Positions 27,441-52,719 of a DNA stretch of 64,000 nt are shown piece after piece. The stretch is from the NCBI GenBank assembly GCA_947471745.1, contig CANJKZ010000011.1, positions 124,001 to 188,000 of the forward strand, read 5' to 3'. The DNA is from Closterium sp. Naga37s-1 (lineage: Eukaryota; Streptophyta; Zygnematophyceae; Desmidiales; Closteriaceae). The notes below the pieces were generated by a model, which saw only the letters and a program-made list of their open reading frames with translations, did not search any database and was not told the DNA's origin. Made by a program: the position numbers and the translations under genes. Numbering within the stretch: the stretch's first letter is position 1; each line of letters opens with the position of its first letter.

Positions 27441-27507
27441 AAATGGAAGAAAGACGGGCATATTCACCGCTCGCCCCAACGCTCTCTAGTTTTGAGGCGC
27501 CTGAAAA
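27441..27507. repeat. Palindrome (GCGC centre) beside a repeated GT8 exon edge
   Basis: TTTTGAGGCGCCTGAAAA at 27490-27507. The 40 bp before it (27441-27480, GGCAAATGGAAGAAAGACGG onward) repeats 27568-27610, part of the GT8 terminal exon, with a few changes. Confidence 0.8.
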
Positions 27508-27540
27508 CCAGACACTTGTAGCATCATGTGAAATGCGCAC

Positions 27541-30500
27541 CTGCCATTGGTGGTCGCCCCCTCCTCTTGGCAGATGGAAGAAAGAGGGGCATATTCACCG
27601 CTCGCCCCGAGGGTCTCAACTCCACCATCCCCTTCCCCTGCTGCTGCATCCCCACCAGACAGCTCCCTTGCGCCAGTGCTGCTGCCACCACTCTTCCCAG
27701 CTGCCTTAGAAGTAGCCATGGCCAGTGCAAGGGCCTTCAGCATGTCGCTGTGAGCAGCGAGCCAGATGTGATCCAGGCTGCGAGTGGTGGGGAACTGGGG
27801 CAAGAAGGATTAAATGCAGTGGAGAGAAATTGAATGCGGTGGAGAGCGAATGAGTGCGGTGGAGAGGAGTGGCAACGGCCTGTACAAGGGCCTTCAGCAT
27901 CTTGTTGTGAGCAGCGAGCCAGATGTGGTCCAAGCTGCGAATAGTGGGGAAATGGGGCGAGATAGAGGGGTGGAGTGGGATTCAATGCGGAGAAGAGGGG
28001 TGACAGTGTTTGCAGCGAGCCAGCACATCCGCTGCTTTTTTTTTCAAATTCCCCACCGAAAAAAAAAAAATTTGCCCCGCAGAACTGTCACCTCCGTTTG
28101 ACCACTTTGTTTGAACCACTCCCTCCCGTTATAGTCACCTGCCTGCTTGTCCTCCATGGTTTTTCAAGGCTTGGTGCTCCCCGAGAAGTGCAACACCCTC
28201 AGCTGTGGCTGCACAAACCGCTCCCACCCTTCCCATCCTACCCATTCCTCCTTCCCACTCAACCCAACCCAGCCACTCCCTTACACGTTTTGATGCACTG
28301 CAGGACACGACCTTATAATAAATTCTTACACTCCCTCCCGTTATAGTCACCTGCCTGCTTGTCCTCCATGGTGTTCCAAGGCTTGGTGCTCCCCGAGAAG
28401 TGCAGCACCCTCAGCTGTGGCTGCACAAACCGCTCCCACCCTTCCCATCCTACCCATTCCTCCTTCCCACTCAACCCAACCCAGCCACTCCCTTACACGT
28501 TTTGATGCACTGCAGGACACGACCTTATAATAAATTCTTACACTCCCTCCCGTTATAGTCACCTGCCTGCTTGTCCTCCATGGTGTTCCAAGGCTTGGTG
28601 CTCCCCGAGAAGTGCAGCACCCTCAGCTGTGGCTGCACAAACTTATCCCACCCCTCCCACCCGCTGAGGCGCACGAGTGGGTTGAAGGCGTAGGGCAGGT
28701 GGTGGGAGGGGCCTTGGGAATACCAGTCAGAAAAGTAGTTGTTCAGAAAGCCCTGGTCGCCCACGTTGGGTGATTTTGTGGTGGCGACCTGAATAGGAGG
28801 GGAAGTAGGGAGGGGAGAGGGGGAAGGAGGAGGGGAGGGGGTGGGAAACAGGGAAAAGTGAGCGAAATGAAGCACCCTTAGCAGCACCCTCAGCTGTGGC
28901 TGCACAAACTTATCCCACCCCTCCCACCCGCTGAGGTGCACGAGCGGGTTGAAGGCGTAGGTAGGGCAGGTGGTGGGAGGGGCCTTGGGAGTGCCAGTCG
29001 GAAAAGTAGTTGTTCAGAAAGCCCTGATCTCCCACGTTGGGTGACTTGGTGGTGGCAACCTGAGAGGGAGAGAGAAGAAGGAGCAGGAGAGGGAGAGAGA
29101 AGAAGGAGCAGGAGAGGGAGAGAGAACAAGGAGCAGGAGAGGGGGCAGCAGGGCCAGAGAATGGGCTGGGGCGAACACATGGGTTGAAGGCGTAGGGCAG
29201 GTGGTGTGAGGGGCCTTGCAGGTACCACCAGTAGGAGAAATAGTTGTTGAGAAAGCCCTGATCGCCCACGTTGGGTGACTTGGTTGTGGCGACCTGGGAG
29301 GGAAGTGAGGAAAGAGAGAGGGGACGGTTGAAGTGAGTGGGGTACTGAATCGGAGGTTCTGACAGCCTTGTTTGTATCTGAGGGTGTAGGGCAGGTTATG
29401 CCCATCGTTGAAGCGGTCAGTGGGTGTGGGAATATCGTCAGGCACAGAGGGCTCACCACTAACACTCCTCCCCTATCCCCTTCCTCCCCCCACCTACTGC
29501 TCACCTTACTCAGCATGTCCCTAAACGTGTCGTCACTAGGCGCCACGACCATCAAGCCGCTGTTGAAGCGGTCAGGAGGGATGGTGTCCGGTGCAGCAGT
29601 CAGCTCTTCTTCTCTCATCCCTTCCCTTCACCCACTGCCCAACGGCTGCTCACCTTTCCTTTCCTCACCACCACCCACCTTACTCAGCATATCCCTAAAC
29701 TTGTCGTCACTAGGCGCCACCACCATGAGCCCACTGTTGAAGAGGTCAGGGGGGATGGTGTCCGGTGCAGCAGAGAAAGAGTTATTTCTTATAACCCCCA
29801 ATCCCTTTCCTCCCTTGAACTACTGCTCACCTTTCCTTTCCTCACCACCACCCACCTTGCTAAGCATATCCCTAAACGTGTCGTCACTAGGCGCCACCAC
29901 CATGAGTCCACTGTTGAAGCGGTCAGGAGGGATGGTGTCCGGCGCAGCAGTCAGCTCATCACGGCAAAAAAGCTCGTCGAGGCTGCTGAGCACAAGGAGG
30001 TCGGCATCCACATACACGAGGCGGTGGTACTCCGTTAGCGTCCACATCCATAGCTTTGAGTACCTGATGGGATGGGGGAAGGGAGGGGAAGAGGGGGGAG
30101 CGAGAGATGGGGTGGGTGGGGGTATGCAGCAGAGCTCTCGTGGTGGCAGAAGAGCTCGTCGAGGCTGCTCAGCACGAGCAGGTCGGCATCGACGTAGACC
30201 AGGCGATGGTACTCTGTGAGAGTCCACATCCACAGCTTGGAGTACCTGATGGTGATGGGGGTGGAGGGGAGTGGGGTGGGGGGAAAGGGAGAGGGGGGGG
30301 CAGTCAGCTGGCCATCACCAAGCGGTGGTACTCTGTGAGCGTCCACATCCACAGCTTGGAATACCTGATGAGGATGGGGGAGGGTGGGGGAAGAGGGGGA
30401 AGAGAAGGATGACAAGTGAGGCAACGCAGCAGTCATCTCGTCACGGCAGAAGAGGTCGTCGAGGCTGCTCATTACAAGAAGGTCTGCATCGACGTAGACT

Positions 30501-32694
30501 AAGCGATGGTACTCTGTGAGCGTCCACATCCACAGCTTGGAATACCTGATGGGAGGGGGGTGGGAGGAAAGGGGGGGGGGGGGGGGGGGGGGGGGGCAGT
30601 CAGCTGGCCATCACTAAGCGATGGTACTCTGTGAGCGTCCACGTCCACAGCTTGGAATACCTGATGGGGAGGGAGTGGCGGGTGGGGGGCATGCACGAAT
30701 GGGTGTTGACAGGGATGGAGAAAGGAAGGAGCCTGCTTAGACTGTTCCAAGCCTCGGCTTGTTCCAAGCATAGGTTACACTACATACATACACGAGGCGA
30801 TGGTACTTCGTGAGAGTCCACATCCACAGCTTGGAGTTCCTGATGGGGAGCAAGGGGAGGGGAGGAGGCGAAAGGGGAGAGAGCAGTGGGGGGATGCAGC
30901 ACAGAGCTCGTCCAGACTGCTTGGCACGAGCAGGTCGGCATCAACGCAGACCAGGCGATATTTACTAACTACCAAAAAACGCCTCCCCACCGACTTGCAC
31001 GGCTTGCTGATGGCGGCCCTATTCGGAGTGGCCGGAAACGGGTACGAAATGGCGTCTTTGATCTGCTTCACCCTCGCTCCCGGCAGCTGCAGCCTCGATG
31101 ACTTTTGAGACGACTCAAAACCCACCTGCACTGCACCCCACCCACCTGCACGGCTTGTTGATGGCGACCCTATTCGGCGCGGCAGGGAAGGGATACGGGA
31201 TCGCCTCCTCGATCTGCTTCACCCTCGCTCCCAGCAGCTGCAGCCGCGCCGTCGTGCCCTCACTCACATTCATCGTCAGCACCACCACGTCGTGCGCCGT
31301 GCGCGTGCGCTTCACTCACATTCATTGTAAGCACAACGCCTCTCCCACCCACTTGAACTCACGGTCATCGTAAGCACCACCACATTTTTCCACCCCACCC
31401 ACCTGCATGGCTTATTGATGGCGACTCTATTCGGCGTCGCAGGAAACAGGTACGGAATCGCCTCTTCGATCTGCTTCACCCTCGCTCCCAGCAGCTGCAG
31501 CCGCGCCGCCGTGCCGTCACTCACGTTCATCGCCAGCACCACCACGTCGTGCGGTGTGCCCGTGCGTGATGGGCTGCAAGGGGAAACCATCCCACTACCC
31601 AATATCTACCAAAAAACGCCGTCCCACTCCACCCACCTGCACGGTTTGTTGATGGCGACTCGGTTCGGAGTGGCTGGAAAGGGATAAGGAATCGCCTCCT
31701 CGATCTGCTTCACCCTCGCTCCCAGCAGCTGCAGCCGCGCCGCCGTGCCGTCACTCACGTTCATCGTCAGCACCACCACGTCGTGCGGCGTGCGCGTGCG
31801 CTTCAGCGAGTGCACCAGCACCAGGGCTCCCGGCGCCATGACGTCATCGCAGAGGAGCGTGACGTAAGCGTAGCGAAGGGTGGACGGATCGCGACTGAGA
31901 AGGGCCGCTTCGCGTTTTCTGTTTAACTCCTGAAGCTTCTTTCTCTCCCTGTCTGCTTCTGCAGTCCCCTCTGACTCTTCCATCCCCTCCGTCTCCTCCT
32001 CATCCTCCCCTCTATTCCCGCTACCCTCCGAGTCAGAACCATTTGCATTCCTGCTGCTGCCGTCGCTGCTGCTGCTGGTACTGGTCGTGCTGCTGGTTTC
32101 CGTGCCGTTTTGGCTCTGTAATCTGTGAATGTGGCAATAAGGGGCCTGGTCGACAGGAGGGGGTGCCGGTCTGAACACGGAACGCCATATTAAAGTCGCC
32201 AGACGTGTGACAATACCGGGGTGTGACTCTATCTGCTGCTTGGAATGCTGCGCCGCCGTAGAGGCGTATCTTGTTATTGTATCCGCCTGGTTGCTAAACT
32301 GCTGCTGCAGCCGCTGCTTTTCCTGAAACTTATGCCTTCCCGCTGCATCCGCATATACCGCATTTTCGTTATTGTATCTCCCACTTCTCGCATTCGAGTA
32401 AAAACTCCAGGTCGTCTGTTCCCTCGCCTGCCGCCCAAACTCTCTCCCATAATCATCCCTACCCCGACCGTCCGATTCTGCGAAGAAGTGTGAGCTAACG
32501 ATCGGTCCAGAATCCCCGTATGGTTCCCGAGGGCCTGCGATCCCTTGGAAAAGGAGAATGACGACGCAGACCGCTCCGAACTTCCAGATGAGCTTTAGGT
32601 TTCGCACACGCCTACCTAGCTTGTCCGCGGAGACTAGGAGCCTTCTAGCTCGCCGCAACGACTGCTTCTTGACGCTTATGAGCCATCGCGACAT
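27541..32694 (-). CDS. GT8 glycogenin-like glycosyltransferase exons, anchor-bearing N-terminal part of a probable fusion gene
   Basis: Exon 1 (31637-32694) starts MSRWLISVKKQ with a basic N-terminus and a membrane anchor (about residues 38-53, KFGAVCVVILLFQGIAG), a stem rich in S/E/Q, then AYVTLLCDDVMAPGALVLVHSL and the end of the first Rossmann half (RVAINKPC). Exon 2 (29856-30063) gives RYSKLWMWTLTEYHRLVYVD and the GT8 DxD motif YVDADLLVL, then FNSGLMVV. Exon 3 (about 28563-28790, or the copy ending near 28098) carries GDQGFLNNYFSDW and the HF-x-G-x-x-KPW motif. Exon 4 (27541-27794) has RSLDHIWLAAHSDMLKALAL. This is a type II Golgi GT8 of the glycogenin/PGSIP class. Exon 4 ends in phase 2 and fits the GT64 exon at 27009. 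Exon 3 is a problem: see findings. Confidence 0.85.
27860..27960 (-). pseudogene. Echo of GT8 exon 4 start
   Basis: Repeats FPT-RSLDHIWLAAH--MLKALV from exon 4 with several changes and no continuation. Confidence 0.75.
28098..28560 (-). repeat. 212-bp tandem copies of the GT8 exon 3 end
   Basis: Two full 211-212-bp units (starting near 28120 and 28331) plus the copy at 28543 repeat the exon end LRVLHFSGSTKPWNTMEDKQ with its donor and following intron. The copy nearest exon 4 has the best-fitting donor (reading on to GREWFKQSGQTE) but carries TGG-to-TGA at the KPW tryptophan. Confidence 0.85.
28860..29300 (-). pseudogene. Two more copies of GT8 exon 3
   Basis: About 28905-29060 and 29180-29298 repeat VATTKSPNVGDQGFLNNYF...LPYAFNP with acceptor AG. 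The second lacks the GWEGWDKF continuation. A GAGAGG-rich tandem repeat lies between (about 29065-29145). Confidence 0.75.
29440..29800 (-). pseudogene. Two copies of the second half of GT8 exon 2
   Basis: About 29510-29600 and 29685-29775 repeat DTIPPDRFNSGLMVVAPSDD to LSK with donor. They lack the YVDADLLVL half. One has RD-to-KD and another R-to-L changes. Confidence 0.75.
30080..31000 (-). pseudogene. Five or six copies of the first half of GT8 exon 2
   Basis: Copies of RYSKLWMWTLTEYHRLVYVD (some on to LSSLDELFC) end near 30246, 30365, 30546, 30661 and 30841, with a remnant near 30955. Each starts at an AG acceptor (CATCAG). Several are only the first 50 bp. Poly-G runs separate them (30568-30596). 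Confidence 0.8.
30990..31600 (-). pseudogene. Three copies of the end of GT8 exon 1
   Basis: About 31410-31565, 31150-31310 and 31000-31100 repeat the ARLQLLGARVKQIEEAIPYP to NRVAINKPC segment with the GTGGGT donor. The leftmost ends at a palindrome with a near-perfect core (31103-31120, centre ACGA). Confidence 0.8.
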
Positions 32695-32781
32695 CCCGAC
32701 GACAAGGCTACAGTGAACCAGCTAATAAGTACGTAGTAAAGTTCTACGAAAATACATTTACTAGCACTGACATTGAGGACA

Positions 32782-32853
32782 TCCGTTGTAGTCTAGTCGG
32801 TTAGGATACTCGGCTCTCACCCGAGAGACCCGGGTTCAAGTCCCGGCAACGGA
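32782..32853 (+). tRNA. tRNA-Glu (anticodon CUC)
   Basis: 72-bp cloverleaf: acceptor arms TCCGTTG/CAACGGA, D-arm with TAGTCTAGTCGG (A box), anticodon arm CTCGG-CTCTCAC-CCGAG giving CUC, T-arm CCGGGTTCAAG (B box GGTTCAAGTCC). No intron and no encoded CCA. Lies between the divergent 5' end of the GT8 gene and the 3' end of the CDPK gene. Confidence 0.97.
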
Positions 32854-32855
32854 AA

Positions 32856-32860
32856 TTTTG
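32856..32860 (+). terminator. Pol III T-run terminator of tRNA-Glu
   Basis: TTTT tract immediately after the tRNA 3' end, as expected for RNA polymerase III. Confidence 0.7.
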
Positions 32861-33101
32861 TTGTTGGGCCTGTCACTCGCAAGGCATAACCTCAATATCA
32901 ATATCTAAGTGCCACAATTTGTACACATGCACTTGAGTCCTAGAAGCACCCAAGAGCAAAGTGCAATTGCATCTTGCACTAGTCGTACAAAAATTTGGAT
33001 TTCTTGCGAGCTAAATGCAGTGGGGTCCTCCTCTGCTTCTGAATTGTAGCACATCAAGAGATCAGATTTGACTCTTCTATCGGATCTGGCACTTCTCGGA
33101 A

Positions 33102-47980
<14,879 letters not shown>

Positions 47981-47981
47981 T

Positions 47982-49953
47982 GTTATTCTGTTTTTTTATT
48001 AATTAAAAAATATAGTATTTTTTGTGACGCTCCTGTCACGCGTTGAAGTCCGGATCACGTTCGGACGGGGAAGGCTGAGGGAGGGAGTTGGGTGGGATAG
48101 ATGATGGAAACGAATATGTTATTAAATGTTAGAGAGAATGCACTTGGCGTAGGAGAGAGGGAGGGAAATGCGATGGGCGTGAATTGATTGAAGCTAGCAC
48201 TCTCAATGGACAACATTGGCTGAGCGATAACAACAAACCTCGGAGGGGTTGTACAATCTGAGTCTGCTGACGCGAATTAAGGAAACATTGCGCTAGGGTG
48301 GAAGACGAGATAATGAGACGATGAAAATAAAATCGCGAGAGAAGCTGATCAGCTACGAGAGACGCAATGTGGTGCAATTAACTCGCATTGACCTCTCTAA
48401 ACTAGTTGTAGCCACGATGTTATAGGCTGACAAAAAAAAAATGTAAATTGGTTTCGCTGAAATTCTGGTTGCCACCCGCACATTGCTTCATGCCAAAATT
48501 AACGACTTGAGAACCACGCACCAGAACTTCGTACGAAGGGCAACGGCTTGGTTCTTCTATGTCAAATTGTTCGAAAATGGAGGGTTGAATGCTTCTCACA
48601 TTTGATAGCTATATGGCAATGGTGCGTAGCAGTTCCCAGAGGACCTTGGGAGGGAGCGACCCGAGACCCAGGAAGGGAGACTGCGACGCTTATGAAACAG
48701 AATCGCAGAGCTTCCAAGAGTGAAGTGCCAGCTTTTCACAAACAGAACCAAGGGGAAAGGCTCTTTGCAGGCGAAGGTTGGTGGTGCTGTGCTTAGGGCG
48801 CGTGTCCTTGAGGTCGAACTTTTGCCGAGTTCGATCTTCTAGAAAGGTTGTACACGGTAGGATACGTTTAAGAGACGTGTCGCCACGGTACAAAGCGGTA
48901 TTAGGCTCGAACTTTGACAATCTACACCAAACGACACGCGCCCTAAGCACGACACGGCACGATTTCTTTGCGGTAGATTTTCCATTCAAACCCTATTCAA
49001 CCGTTTGAAGTAATGTTACAGATGCTATTCAACTTACAGAACCGTAGTAAAGTGAATCATTTGGTTAGCACAGTCCGTGATGGCTGTGTGAAAGTTGAGG
49101 GCGGGAGGGATGGGATGGGATGGGATGGGATGGGAAATGGATTGATTGACCGTTGACAATCTCCCGCTAACCAATGGGGACACCACGAGCCAGAGGGGCA
49201 CAACACGTAAAAAAATCATGCCGTGTCGTGCTGGCAAAGAAATCTGAAATATTTTCTAAGTTAGCCTCTTTAAGCTGATGGTGGCACAGCACAAAGCAAT
49301 TCTGTCGTGAATTTCTAAGGAACAGAAGTGTATTCCCAGCTGCAAACCGACACCGACGGTACACTTCCATCAGGTCAGGAAATAACTTCTCCTTGGAGAC
49401 TACTGTTGGGGCTCGCTTCGCTAGTGGCACAAGCTCTGGTCTGGAATCAAACTTCTAGATTGCTGATCGAATATCGCTGCAATTCTGACCAACGGGAGCT
49501 TTGCTACTTCCATCCTGTATGTCACCTATTCACAGCAAAACGAATCATTTCTTCACAAAACACATAATATCTTCGCTACTACGGCACCCGACTTTGCATG
49601 AACGTGTCTGTACAGCGCCATATCCAGCTCCTTTAAATATTATCATCATTACTGATCAGCATCAGCAATGATAGAACTGCCTCGTCCTAATTCATCGAAA
49701 CGGTGCTAATAGCTGATTCCGCGGCGTGTTGTCAGATGCCGCACGCGCGCCATCAACAACTTAAACTTCCGCCGTAGGTCATCTGCATTGGCGTGAATAA
49801 TCCAGCTTCCTTTCCTATTGAAGCACCTGCTTCGATACCGAACCTGCGTGCGTTCCGCAGCTAATCAACCCTTCGTGTTTTCCTTAGCCAAGGGAGCGTC
49901 TGTACACATACTCTCTCTTCCCGCCGCTGCGCGCTTGGCTCGGCACGGAAGCA
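47982..49953. other. Divergent intergenic region between CDPK and bL28m
   Basis: About 2 kb without a credible gene; expected to hold both promoters. An A/T-rich tract lies just 5' of the CDPK start (47988-48015). A foldback element is at 48789-48950, a (GGGAT)5 run at 49108-49134, and AGCACGACACGGCA (48946) has an inverted partner near 49218. No promoter motif could be assigned with confidence. Confidence 0.5.
48789..48950. mobile_element. Foldback MITE, 162 bp
   Basis: Perfect 18-bp terminal inverted repeats GTGCTTAGGGCGCGTGTC at 48789-48806 and 48933-48950, with a partly inverted interior (GTCGAACTTT / GAACTTTGAC). If the true ends are GGGCGCG, TA flanks both sides, as in Tc1/mariner-type MITEs. 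Not proven. Confidence 0.7.
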
Positions 49954-51745
49954 ATGCCGTTAGGTTTGGAGCTAGTGGGCCGCGCCGTCATGCGACGCGC
50001 GCGGCGAGGGCTGTTCGCCGGCAAGGAGGTGAAATTCGGCAACAAAGTCAGCGAGGACGGCGGGAACAAGTAAGTCGGATAAAACCAGTCAACTATTGAG
50101 ACTCAGGAATCTCTCTAGAGTGTGTCAAGGGCTGTTAGCGGGCAAGGGGGTCAAGTTCGGCAACAATTTTTGCGAGGATCCGACCTAGTGTGTCAGGGAA
50201 TATGTCAAAATCGACAGTAAATGACCCAGTTGATTTCAGCTAGCGTTTTTGGGAATTCTAGAAAACCAACGGTTCTCCAAGAAAGCTAGCGAGGACGGAG
50301 GGAATGAGTAAGTCAACCGTTTAAGGGAATGAGTAAGTCAACCGTTTAAGGGAATGAGTAAGTCAACCGTTTATTCTGCACACCAGGGAGAGGTTAAGGT
50401 TGGGAACGAAGGTATTCCGTCGCTAACAGGGACGGGTCGAGTTCGGGAACAAAAGCAGCGAACGGGGAGGCAACAAATGCATCAGTCAGTGTTATACTTG
50501 GCTGGCAGCGCAGCACGTCCTTGGCCGTTCCGTCTGCACCTGCATGAGTTTTTTTAGAATTCTTAAATAACGGATCGGGAACAAAGGCAACGAATGCGGA
50601 GGCAACAAATGCATCAGATGATGTGCTACTTGGCAGCACAGCACGTCCTTGGTCGCTCCGTCTGCACCTGCCTTTGATGACTTCCGCACTTCCTTCAACT
50701 ATAAGACTTGCACTGGGCAGGTTATTTTTGAGAATTCTCAAAAGTGACTTGTACTGCCCAGGGTACCGTGAGTTGTTTACTGCCAGGTCGTGTACTGCCA
50801 GGTCGTGTACTGCCAGGTCGTGTACTGCCAGGTCGTGTACTGCCAGGTCGTGTACTGCCAGGTCGTGTACTGCCAGGTCGTGTACTGCCTGCCAGGTCGT
50901 GTACTGACTGCCAGGTCGTGTACTGCCAGGTCGTGTACTGCCGGATTGTGTACTTCTGGGGTTCACATCCTTCTAGTAAAAGTCCAGTACTTCTAAGCTT
51001 TCTCTCAGGTCAAGTACTGCTGGATTTTGTTCTTCGTCCCCTCGCCCTCCCCTGCCTACTGATCCCCTCTTCCTATCCGGACCCGTGCACGGTCTCTCGT
51101 CTCACTTCTCCCATCATCCCTCATCCCTGTAGCCTGCAGAACAAACGTCCTCACAGATTCACCTTGATACTGTCATCGAATTGCGTGCTGTGCTGTCACA
51201 TTGTTTCCCACTCTCACCCTCCCGTCTCTCCCTTCCCTCGCTTCCCTCTCCCCCACGCCCTCCCAACCAACCCAACCCCACTCTCCCAAACCATGGGCAG
51301 AACGCGGCGTATGTGGAAACCCAACGTGCAGTACAAGTGCCTCTAAAGCTTCGCCCTCGACAAATTCATCCAGTTCCATGTTGTGCTGCCATGCCATTTC
51401 CCTCCCTCTGCTTCACTGCTCCACCCTTCCCCTTCCCTCCCCACCCTCTCCCCTTCCGCACCGCACAGAACACGGCGCATGTGGAAACCCAACGTGCAGT
51501 ACAAGCGCCTCTACAGCTTCGCCCTCGACAAATTCATCCAGTTTCGGGTTACCACATATGCCCTCCGCTGCATAGACAAGGTGGGCGGCATCGACGAGTA
51601 TCTTCTGCACACGCCGGAAAAGAAGCTGAACTCGGATGTGGGGCTGGTGTGGAAAGGAAGGATCCAGGAAGCACTACTCCGTGCTCAATCTGCAACTGCT
51701 GGTCAGGGGTCTGTTGGAGCTGCACCGGCTGCTGGTGGCACTTAG
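49954..51745 (+). CDS. MRPL28: Mitochondrial ribosomal protein bL28m
   Basis: Large-subunit mitoribosome protein. Exon 1: 49954-50069 (MPLGLELVGRAVMRRARRGL, then FAGKEVKFGNKVSEDGGNK; donor GTAAGT). Exon 2: 51469-51745 (TRRMWKPNVQYKRLYSFALD, VTTYALRCIDKVGGIDEYLL; stop TAG). The bL28 core GN.VS....K..R.W.PN.Q and the RVTT-A-RCIDK-GGIDEYLL block are unmistakable. Total 393 nt, 130 aa, in frame. The basic, hydrophobic N-terminus may serve as targeting signal. The intron holds exon 1 echoes, a 15-bp repeat and a decoy exon 2. Confidence 0.92.
50110..50680 (+). pseudogene. Repeated fragments of bL28m exon 1
   Basis: Decayed copies of RGL-GK-VKFGN and SEDGGN near 50127-50175, 50275-50360 (including three copies of a GGGAATGAGTAAGTCAACCG unit), 50392-50475 and 50575-50625. 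Confidence 0.7.
50726..50743. repeat. Palindrome TTTTGAG-AATT-CTCAAAA
   Basis: Perfect copy, the only isolated perfect AATT-centred one in the window. Flanked by ACTTGCACTGGGCAGG and ACTTGTACTGCCCAGG (14 of 16 matching). Confidence 0.95.
50780..50945. repeat. 15-bp tandem repeat
   Basis: About 10 copies of GTACTGCCAGGTCGT in the bL28m intron. Confidence 0.95.
51300..51385 (+). pseudogene. Decoy copy of bL28m exon 2 start
   Basis: Preceded by a GGGCAG acceptor and near-identical to 51469-51545, but the codon for Tyr in KRLYSF is TAA here. If used it would truncate the protein. Confidence 0.85.
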
Positions 51746-52719
51746 CTTGTGTGAGGATGAATGTAAGAACTCTGGACTGGATGGCGAAGGAGGATTCATT
51801 AATAATTTGATTCATCTGCAAACATGTGCTGCTGTAATTGCAGCTGACAATGAGCTATAGAAGCAGTTGCAGTTACTGGAACCATCAAGATTACTACAGT
51901 AGCCCAACTGTAATGCTTGGTATATCCTGGTGTTTTCTTTTCTCTTCTTACAGTGAAGTGGTTATCATAGCACCAGGTGGAACTTTGCATGGTTTCAATC
52001 AGTAGATGCTGCAATTTCGCAAGTCACATGACAGAAAATGGCGTGTGTCAGTCATCCTGTTACAACACAACTCTCAGGTGACTTCCCTCAAGGGAAAGTG
52101 GTGGAGGTGGGGAGGTGAGGGGCGAGGTGCGGGAGGAAGGAGACAGATGATATAGCAGTGCAGTGCTTGCAGCCTTGTAGTGAGGGGTGCTAGCTTGCTG
52201 GGGGTTAGCTCAACAGTGAAGGGGGGAGGCGGAGGGGTAGGGATAGGGGGGAGACAGTACAGTGCAGCACTGCAGTGCTTGTGACCGACCAACAACCTGC
52301 CGTGGTACTTGGTGAGGTGGTGGCGGTTGGTTCGGGGTGAGAAGTGCAGGATAGTGGTAGAGTGCTTGTAGGGAGGGCTGCTATCCAGCTCGAGTCAGCA
52401 GTGCAGCGCAGAAGTGCAGTGCTTGTCGCGGGCCAGCAGCCCCTAGTGGTACTTGGAAAGACGGTGGTGGTCCACAGGGGAGAGGCAGAGGGTGGGAAAA
52501 CGGGGGTGCGAAGGTTTAGAATAGAACAGAGCAGCAGCGCAGTGCTTGTGACGGGCCAGCACCCCGTCGTGGTACTTGAAGAGGTGGTGGCGGCCGGGAG
52601 GAGAGAGGTGGAGGGGAGGGGAGATGGGGAGGTGCGGGGCGAGGAGCAGGAGGAGAAGAATACAGCAGTGTAGTGCAGTGCTTGTAGTAAGGAATGCTAG
52701 GCTGCTAGCCTATTAGCAA
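51746..52719 (-). other. Convergent 3' region with three echoes of the last ATG1 exon end
   Basis: After bL28m's stop, 51750-52060 has no recognised feature. About 52275-52340, 52400-52470 and 52535-52600 are minus-strand copies of the ATG1 C-terminal [18 protein letters not shown] segment, period about 130-150 bp, downstream of the functional stop. Confidence 0.75.
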
